Positions 12,721-22,700 of a stretch of DNA of 64,000 nt are shown here, one piece after another; the first letter of the stretch is position 1; the number at the start of each line of letters is the position of its first letter. The notes under the pieces were generated by a model. It saw only the letters and a program-made list of their open reading frames with translations, did no database searches and was not told the origin of the DNA. Source of the DNA: Glandiceps talaboti (lineage: Eukaryota; Hemichordata; Enteropneusta; Spengelidae). The position numbers and the translations under genes were made by a program. The DNA is taken from the NCBI RefSeq assembly GCF_964340395.1, contig NC_135551.1, positions 15,971,003 to 16,035,002 on the forward strand. The letters are read 5' to 3'.

Positions 12721-13544
12721 TCCATAAGCAATATATCAAGCGACACGTAAAACACGTTTATCTTACAGCATTTGTAGCTATATTTAGACTAATTTTGAGG
12801 ATGCTAGTTTGTGACTGGTACAACCTGAGAATGAAGTGATACATGTACATGCATGCATATATTTGAATTTCATTGGCTTGAAAGATGTTATATGGTCTAC
12901 ATTTGTCTTATGAGAGCATCCAATGTATGCACCTGGTGTAATTGTAAAACCCTCTGATGTTACAAAATGTCATCAAATATACAAATTTTAGTTTCTATGA
13001 TCAAAAGATTCATGGACAAACTAGAATAACAATTTCACACACATTGTCTCTTGTTTATTGCTATCCTCCTACCAAAAAACAAACCTTTACAATCCAACCA
13101 GAAAGATAAAATGGTAAACTAATTTACTAGAGCCTGGAATCAAGTCGTGTCGCAATTTTCTGTCGCTTTTCTCCCACCTCGCCTGATACACTTGTATTTT
13201 GCTGACTTCATATTGCTAAAGTTACGGCCAGATCATGTGATCTGAAAACAAACTCGGATTCTTATAAGTTTTCAAGTTAATTCTTCCCGCTGTTAGATAG
13301 TGACGTCGATAACATAACCACGTGACAAAAACCAACTCGGAGGATTGAACTGTACAATGTAAACACAACTATCATAATCAACGTCATTGCGGGAATCTTA
13401 ATCTGATATTATATTTGAATATACCACTATACCGTTACACATCAAAATGGCTGACGTGGTAGAAGAAAAGGGAGAGAGAATCACCACATGATTGGATTCT
13501 AGGATAATTTACTCAAACAAATATCAAGAATGCGTTGATACCTC

Positions 13545-13915
13545 ATTCATTAGGATTCAAGTGGCCATATGGAATGAGGATTGGGTAGTTATTTGGGTTT
13601 TTAATTTAATTAATTTTATCATGGCGTTCTACTTGAAACATTAATGTGAAACAACATATTCCAAGTCCTCGTTTGTAACTCAATAAACTGCAAACGACTG
13701 ATAAATGCGTAAACTCTTTACAATAACAAACCTTTTACACATTTTGTTTTAGCTTTTTTTTGCAGTGTATTGAGTTACAAACACAGACTCGGCACCGTCT
13801 GTTGTTTCATTCTGATTTTTCAAGTAGGACGCCATGATAAAATTGTTTTATAAATTAAAAATCCAGAATAAATACTCAAACCTCATCCATATGGCCTCTT
13901 GATTAAACTTGATTG
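13545..13915. mobile_element. Foldback element with arms of about 150 bp
   Basis: The arm at about 13545-13700 is the inverted copy of about 13762-13915. Shared landmarks are GGCCATATGGA, TTTTATCATGGCG, TACTTGAAA and GTAACTCAATA with their complements. There is no ORF and the loop is about 60 bases. It is probably a MITE. Confidence 0.65.
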
Positions 13916-14430
13916 GAAGAAAATAAAAATAACAAGTGAATATAAGTTTAGTACCAAACAACAATTATTGTCTACAATATGATAACATCTAAAGTGAAAG
14001 ATTTAAAAAATACAACCAAACCAAACAAATCCGTATGAACTGAATTTAGAATGGACTTCACAACAGATTTTAAACTATTAATTATTAAACATAGTACAGG
14101 TCAACAACCTGTGTATAATACTAACATAGGATTAATATTTTGCATCTAATCATAGTTTGTAGATTTGGGTTTGTTTTGTGTACACATCATTAAGCTTGAT
14201 TGGAAGAAAATGAGTATTAAACAACAATTATTGTCTACAGATATTACCATCTAAAGTACAGGAACAATTAAATGTGTGAAATGAATTTAGAATGGACTTC
14301 ACAACAGTTTCTAGACTGTTAATTATTAAACATAGTACAGGACAACAGCCTGTGTATAATACTAACATTGGATTAATATTTTCCATTTCATAGTTTGTAG
14401 ATTCGGGTTTGTTTTGCGTACACATCATCA
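13907..14430. repeat. Direct tandem duplication, about 280-bp unit
   Basis: CTTGATTGGAAGAAAAT, AAACAACAATTATTGTCTACA, GAATGGACTTCACAACAG, AACATAGTACAGG and GTGTATAATACTAACAT occur in the same order twice. Copies differ by scattered substitutions. There is no coding potential. Confidence 0.75.
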
Positions 14431-15375
14431 AAGATAATGCAAATCAACTTTCTACAAACAAAGTATAATTACAGTAAAACACTTTGCAAGTAAACTGTTA
14501 TAAGTATACTTATTACAAATATCATGCAAAATTCTTGTGAGATTACTTTAAAAAAAGACACATTTCTAAAATAAGCTTCTACAACTCTTCTTGAATGTCG
14601 ACATGTATAGAATGTAAACACTTTTTTCTGACACTTTTCAGTAATATGTTTTCATTCTACTAGACAACATAGGTTGATCTACATGCTACATAATTTTGAG
14701 GAACTTAAATGAAGGTTTACACTTGCTTTTAAAAGTCCACTTACTAGTTGACTAATTTATTGAGTTGTAACAGTTAAAGGAAGAAACAGAAAGTTCACAA
14801 AGTTATTGAGAAGATATTGAGAAGTTTAAAACCCATGTTTATATTGTATTAGTTATACATGTATATCCTTAAATTCCATGTAACAATACTCTGGATATAG
14901 TATTAACTAAATGATGTTACAAAGATATATGTTCTAGTTTATTTGCTACACTATGTATTTGCTATAATTTATCTTACAAATCTAACTACGTCAGTTCTAA
15001 CACTATCTAGTATGGTTATATCGATGTCACTCCGTTTTTATCGTTATTAATTTCAGATTTTGTAAACTGTGGTCATTCGGTTTCCCTCCTTTCTCTCTTT
15101 GGTAAAGACATCGGAATATATCGAAAGGTGCATTCATAAACAATAGTGTTACCAAATCATGATTAGTAATAACAAATTACAATGAAACGTTCAGTGATGT
15201 GTTCGTTGACACTTCATTTACATTGTGTTGTATACAGTAGACAATATATCCATATATGGACTGAACTTCAGTAATTCTCTGTCAAAGGTGTCATATTAAA
15301 CACATCCCTACATGCAGGAAGACGTTGTCGTAGATACCAGTAGGTTTCTTTCAAGATGTGCAATGTAATGCCTCG
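14431..15375. other. 3' flank of the Roc-COR-DED gene
   Basis: This follows the stop codon of the minus-strand gene. It probably contains its 3' UTR. I see no further exon or RNA gene. Confidence 0.4.
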
Positions 15376-17907
15376 TTATTTGAACCTACAAAATGAACAA
15401 GACAATTCATTACTAATAATGGTTACATTGCTTTAAACCATATTGGTCATAATTATACATGTTTAATCATTTGATTGGAATTCATTATAAGTACTGATAC
15501 CTATTCAATACATTCAGACAATATTCACAGATGTTAGTGAAGTAACAATCAATCACTATAAGACATTTATGACTAAATATCAGCTTTTACTGACATACAT
15601 ATTCAGTTGTTATATATTACTGGCAGCAAAATACTTGAAAGACTAAACAAATGGTACTCTAAATACTAATGTGTTCAGTACTAACAAACTCCTAACAGTA
15701 TTATATATTTAACCCATACATATTATGTGATGTTGACCTGACCTGCACTGGTTAACCATGTCAACCAATGGTCGTCTTTCGATAGCTATTAGCAGATCCT
15801 TGAGATATTGTAAGTTATCTCTGCTTATCACCCCTTTCTCTTCAAGACGTTGGAATATATCAACAGGGTCCTTGAGGTTTTGCAATTCACGTTTAGGAAT
15901 AGGACCACCATAGAGAAACCCTCTTAATTTCTTCTCATCGTCTTGACCCAGTTCTTGACACAACTGTAGATAAAGGCTACTTAACTGACGTATCTTTACC
16001 ATTGCAGACATTCTGGGAAGTGAGAATGAGAGATAAGAGAACATTTAGGACAATAGTAAAAGGTACAGTCAACAGAAATAAACGTAGACTTAAATATTTA
16101 ATCTCCATTTCTGTTTTCATATATCACCTTTGTTATGTTCATTTTTAGGGAAGGGCTAAACTAGACTAGACTAGACTAGACTAGACTAGAATATTTAATA
16201 TGGTGCTTCCTGTGCATGCGCAGTGTGAAAACTGAGAATGCATAGTAAATTGCTCTCTCATTTATCGGAATGTATGCATCGATATTTATGTTTGGCAATA
16301 TTTAGAAAACCATAAAGAACATCTAAAATGGTCAAATAGTATTATATAAAGAAAAATCGTAACAAATCTAAACTTTCAGTAAAAGTCTTACGTAATTCCA
16401 TCAATAGAATTACATGCTACATTAACATAAAGTATTTAATGCAATTCCATTTGGTTCATTCAAATGTATCTTCTTAAGTAATGGAAAAGACAATGGTCTA
16501 CGACTCTTGAATAATAACAAATATGAAATACTGTAAACTTTCACTTACCTATCTCGACTAATTTTCTTCCAGTCAACATCTGTAAGGTAATGAGAGTTAA
16601 ACGGTAGGAGTAGAGAGAGCTAAACATTTATTTAGCTTTCTTGAAAAGCCATCTGGGTGGGAATTAGTCGAAGACTTAAATCGTTTTTACACACAGTTGA
16701 CAGTGATGAAATACAAAGAGTTAATGCACCTTTATATAATATTTGTATGTATGTATGTATGTATGTATGTATGTATGTATGTATGTATGTATGTATGTAT
16801 GTAGTAAATAGTATCAAACTCGTAGAATAGAGTGCTCGATGCTTGGGTAAGCAGGGCGGGAATAATCAAAGTGAGTTGGTTGGAACTTGAGGTGCTAAGT
16901 TGTAACTCCGAGTTTCACGCTCAATGCGTTCATCAGACAACTGTCAGCTACTCGTTGTGTTACTGTATTTATATGTGTAAGGTGTGAAAGAATTTATTGG
17001 CAGTTAATTGTGTATTGTTTCAGCTGCCAGATGTATTTCGAAAGTTCAGTGCTGTTTGCGTATTTTTCGTGTCTGAAGGTTAGGTTGTGGTTATTGTATC
17101 TTTGTTTGAAGGCATGTTCAGTCAGGCCGATGTACAGTTTGGGGGGTTGGTTGCATTCCTCTCTTTTTACTTCTGCGTTGTAGATTATACTGGTGGTCAG
17201 GCAGCTTTCCTGTAGGGGGCATGTACTTTTATTTCGGCAGTTGCAGGATTTCTCTTTGGTCGTTGTATTGTTGTTCGCGATTTTGTTGTTATGTGTTTTG
17301 ATGATGTTGGCGACGTTTGGCATGCAGCTGTAACTGACTTTCATTGTATTAATTATTTCATTGTATTCATTGTACAATAACCACAACCTAACCTTCAGAC
17401 ACGAAAAATACGCAAACAGCACTGAACTTTCGAAATACATCTGGCAGCTGAAAAGAAATAAAAAAACGTTCAAAGTAGACTGGTCTATATCACAGAGAGC
17501 ACGCCCATACAGTAACGAAACCAAACGATGCGACCTCTGCCTAACTGAAAAACTCTGCATCCTCAACGCCGACAAACAAACACTTCTCAACAAAAAATCT
17601 GAACTCATCTCAAAGTGCCGACACGAAAACAAGTTCTACATAGCGAATTTCAAAAGTAACATCACCTGACAAATCTGAGGACCCCTTGTATGCATAGAAA
17701 CAATACACAATTAACTGCCAATAAATTCTTTCACACCTTACACATATAAATACAGTAACACAACGAGTAGCTGACAGTTGTCTGATGAACGCATTGTGAG
17801 CGTGAAACTCGGAGTTACAACTTAGCACCTCAAGTTCCAACCAACTCACTTTGATTATGTATGTATGTATGTATGTATGTATGTACGTACGTACGTACGT
17901 ACGTATG

Positions 17908-17941
<34 letters not shown>

Positions 17942-19506
17942 TGTATGTATGTATGTATGTAGCACTCTAGATGTGTTTGCCATATGCACATCGTAGTCTA
18001 TAACTCGTACTGGAGACATTAATATATTGTTTTGAGAAACGCAACGACCAATTTCCACAAAAATGTAAAATGTCTGTGATGATAATACTTACATGTTGAA
18101 TACCATAACAATAAACCTGGTTCTTCAAACGGGATTTGGCTTCTACTACAGATGACTCGGCCTTTCGCTAGAAGAGTACGAGATGACGTGTCGATGGCAA
18201 CGCATCTATCATCAACGTCGTCAATATCTACCAACAATTTACCTGGCTCATGATGCTGACAAGGACATTTCAGAGAGGCACGATAAGATAAACCAGGACA
18301 ATAGGTTTTAATCAATGCTGCCAATTCTGCCTCTACTGTTTCCCTGACGTTTGTCACCATCTTGGGGTTCAGCTCTGTTGACTGTCTTTCTCCCAGTGAG
18401 ATTTTAAGTACTCTCATCTCAATATCAGAACTCCTTTTGCAAAGAGTGACTTGAACATCCCTTTCGTTGTTTATTGGTATACGAGATCGATGTTTCACTA
18501 AAAGTGGGTTCTGACGCCATTTCCTTGAGCATCTCACGACCAATTTGTAATACAGCCCCTCAGGTAGGAAATTACCAGGGAAGTGGAAGTAGATAGGGCA
18601 ACATGCTATACTATCTGTAGGACAAATGATGTCGCCTTTCTCGTCTTTACCTCTTGTGAGAAGGGATGGCAGATAATAGACATTCGACTGAGGACCAGCA
18701 CGTTTTGGGCAAGGTACATGACACAGGATGTCAAACTTTTCCATTATCTTCAGGAGAATTTGCTTGTCATGTATACGACCTTTCTTGTTGAGTATGTGAT
18801 CCAGTAGGCTCTCAAGTAAGCGCCCTTCACGAGACAATTCATCAACCATGTTGCGCAGTGTAATTGGAAAGCGTGGTAGGTTTTGGGTAATAACCAGTTT
18901 GAATAGGTTGACTAACCATCCGACATTTAGGATAACCGTATCCTTAAGCTCTGGCTCAGCAACATAATGTACGATCTCGCCCACACTGTGGTAAAATTCC
19001 AAAGCCTCATCTACATCTTCTCGTTTCATATTTATTCTCTTTCCTATTTTGTAAACCTCGTGTAGCTTTAACACCTGCTTTTTCAGCTTTCTGAATGTGA
19101 GTTCAAGGTGAATCCACTTTACAGGTACTTCGCCAAGGAAGAAATATTCCTCGGCTAGTGACTTAATCAGTTGACGGAGTTCTTCGATCTTCGGATCGGA
19201 CGGTGTGTCTCCATCTCTCGATTTGTTGTCAACAGCAATCGTGTCAACAAGATGCACACTGGCAGCTACACAGTGTTTACGTATGTAGTCGTAGATGTCT
19301 CGTAGTCGTTTCTCTGCCAATTGTTCTCTATTACGACCCTGGAAAAATGATATACCGAAATATATGTATAGTGTACACAAATCAGGCATGTGTTACAATT
19401 TTGTAACCTTTAATCCAAACATTTCAATCAATTTCATGGCAAGAAGATAAATCCATTTTATAAACGTGTTTAGGACAAGTTATGAACTGAAATGCCTCTG
19501 TGTGTA

Positions 19507-19568
<62 letters not shown>

Positions 19569-19634
19569 TGTCTGATGATCGCAATATGCGTGAAACTCCG
19601 AGTTACACCCAAGAAAGAGTTCCAGTACTACCAA

Positions 19635-19722
<88 letters not shown>

Positions 19723-22700
19723 TTATTTATTTATAATGTGTGTGTGTGAGAGAACCAGTTAAAGTAAAAGAAAAACGCCAAACTAATTGTCGTGGTATTT
19801 GGTAAGGACTTTGCTTTGGGTGTGTAGCTGAATATGTTTTCAAATGAAGTTGGTCAGAACAGTGGAATACAGGTTATACCAAAAAGAGTGATATTTCATC
19901 TGATCAAATCATTTATAAAGGAAAAAATGAATTATACACGTCATCAATCACATGATAGACATTTGTGTTAGTGAATACACTCCACGTATTGATTTATGAT
20001 ATTTTTGTCTGTTTCAAAACTTCTTAAAAATCTAAGATCTAAAAACTATGTAGCCAACCGACCTTATCAAGTAGATCTTTCTTTGTTCCAACTATGATAA
20101 CTGGTGGCGCTGTACACGTAACAGTGTGACTTGCTGCCTGTGCTCCACTTGAAGGAGAATTATTGGGTCTTGCATGGGCATGAATGGAATTCATCCAGAA
20201 GGAGAGGAAATCTGAAAATGCATGAAAACTATGTTCTAGGCACAACTGTTTTAGCTGTCTGACTAATCATTCATTTATCCATTAATCAGTTTAACTGTTT
20301 CCACCTGTCAGAATACACCGATAACACACACACAGACACACATATACATACATGCATATAGACACAGAATCAGACACACACACTCAAACACACACACAAA
20401 CATACATACATACATACATACATACATACATACATACATACATACATACATTATACGTACATCGATATTGCATTACTAGTATTAGGAAAGCAACTCAACC
20501 ACGCAGTCGCAAATCTATCACTATCGTTAATGTCCGTATTTCATATTATCAAGTGATTTACATGTATATTTTGATAACCGACCTTTGACACTCCATTCAT
20601 CTCTCCATGGTCCTTCAGCTTTGCTTGATAGGATTTCATCCAGTGTTTTTGTGAGATCCGTTACAAGTATGTAGATGACTCGACTTGTCAGGAATACCTA
20701 TGGCATGGAGTAAAAAGTCGAGTTGTGTTGTGAATAACAATGGTTTTCCTATTAATAAAATTGATAAATGTTTGCTATTGATTAATATAAAACTACATGG
20801 AAGACGATAGGATAGTATTTTTAGTATTTTAAAATTGAATTGTGAAATAACATTAGTTTAGTATATATATACGTCACCAGTCGTCCTCCTCTACAATTTA
20901 TGAAATAGAATACTGTAAATCTCCGTCGATTTCTTGCATTTGTTGATGGTTACTTCTGGTTTAAGATCAGTATCCAGTCAAATGCGTAGAACATTAATAC
21001 ATTCTAATATGTACAAGTGCACACATAGAAGCAAAATAATATATTCGACCATAGCCTTATTAAATGTCAAGTAATACTAAAATGCCCAACTATTACATGT
21101 TACCATTTTGACGTGAAACAGACGTGCATGAGCCCATCGACATCATTGCCGTGATGTTGTTATGAATCATGTATGAATACAAAGAGTTTGTGATCAAACA
21201 GCTGTTACGTACTGTAAAAAACTTCCCTTCTTCTATAACAATGTTTTGTTCAATAATTCGTTCGATTTGTAACTTAGTCTTCAACACACCCTTATCAAGA
21301 TATTGAGATGTCAGCAATCATTGTGATGAAGATATAAATAGAATTATATTATATCATGCTACTATGTGCCATTCTGATTGGATAATAACTGTGGTAAAAT
21401 CCCATTTCACCACGGCTGGAAGTGGTAAAATGGGCCCCTAAACTAGCATACGAATAGTACATACAAGCTGAATGTGGAAACCAATTAAAGGGGGGGGGGG
21501 GGCGTTTGACTATTAGGAAAATGTGGGGTTTAAAACAAATAAATAAATAAACAAACAATATGTAATATATCAAACCCAGCTAGCCAGGGGACCGTGAGAA
21601 CGGCTCGAGTCCATGTTTTGTGTTCATGTAGTGTGTGTGTGTGTGTGGGCGACATGAACGTATCCACTCATCAAAATATGCTCGTTCCCGACGATCTATT
21701 ACCGACGATCTTTTTCTGTACGTGCGAATTCGCCTTTTCAGGCATACAAATAACCACAGAATCACATTTAGAAGAAATAGACACATATTTTTATATAATA
21801 TAATAGGAATAACCCCCGCGAAGGCGGGTATACACTCGAATTTGGTACAATTCGCTCTATATAGCACTCGCCATTCGGCTCATGATATATATATGTCGCG
21901 AATTGTACCAAAATCTCGTGTATACCCGCTTTCGGTTGGGGTTATTGCTTAAATACCTGATGTGTTGTATAGTATAAACTCTGTCCTGCAGAATCCCATA
22001 GACTGAAGTATAGGTCAGGTTTATCAACGTCTTTAACCTCGCGTAGACGTCTCTGTATGCGGTCACTAAACGTTTCTTCATCTTCATCTTCATCTTCCCA
22101 AAACGCGGAACGTGCTTTACCTATATTCAAGTCATCGACGATTCCTGTTGTTTCACCAAATGTTGTTGTAGGTTTGACATGTGTTTTCTGATATTCCTGT
22201 TTCTTCATTCCAAACAAAAGGGTGTCTTCCATCAACTTTCTCGTTTCATCGATTGAACGTTCTCCTTGGTATTGATCAGTCTTCGATTCTTAGTCAAGAT
22301 ATAAAGTATGACGATGTTTAAATCTTCGAATAGGGATTACTGTTAAAATGTGCATAATTTTGTGGTTAAAATATTAACACATGTATACATTCTAACTGTT
22401 TTCCTCGTAATGTTACAATTCCTTTTATTTTTTATAATATGAAACATCTTTTAACAATGAAAATTAAGTGTTCTACTTTGTTGTCTGATGATGTACCAGA
22501 TATGAAGAAAAGAAATATTCTGAATGAATAGAACCGGTAGTTAACAGCACTCTAGATTAAGAATCTGTTACATATGGATATTATTCAATAACTATGATAG
22601 TCAATGGCCCGAGAGGGTTACCATACCGTTCACCCTCCCAAAATCTCCGACATCTGTATTTTTGTTCATTGGAGAGTGATGAATAAGAAAGAGAAAAAAA

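Larger units (their letters stand above)
16863..17857. mobile_element. Foldback Penelope-like retroelement with GIY-YIG endonuclease fragments
   Basis: Two partial copies lie head to head. Terminal arms 16863-17020 and 17698-17857 are inverted copies. The inner segments 17021-17098 and 17373-17450 are perfect inverted copies encoding the same peptide ([19 protein letters not shown]). On the minus strand (17345-17021) the ORF carries a Cys-rich linker ([12 protein letters not shown]) and the YIG motif of a GIY-YIG nuclease. On the plus strand (about 17380-17669) it continues to the Penelope-type C-terminus ([19 protein letters not shown]), with a stop at 17669. No reverse transcriptase part is present. 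Each arm carries a hammerhead motif, as known for Penelope-like elements. The element lies in an intron of the Roc-COR gene and abuts (TATG)n. Confidence 0.82.

Noticed and set aside
17849-18058. Roc-COR exon extension suggested by the 67-codon ORF
   Set aside because: It lies beyond the donor at 18092 and is built on the adjoining (TATG)n array.
18583-18807. 74-codon plus-strand ORF
   Set aside because: It is antisense to the COR exon and is a shadow of that coding region. The ORF at 19203-19406 is mostly antisense shadow too.
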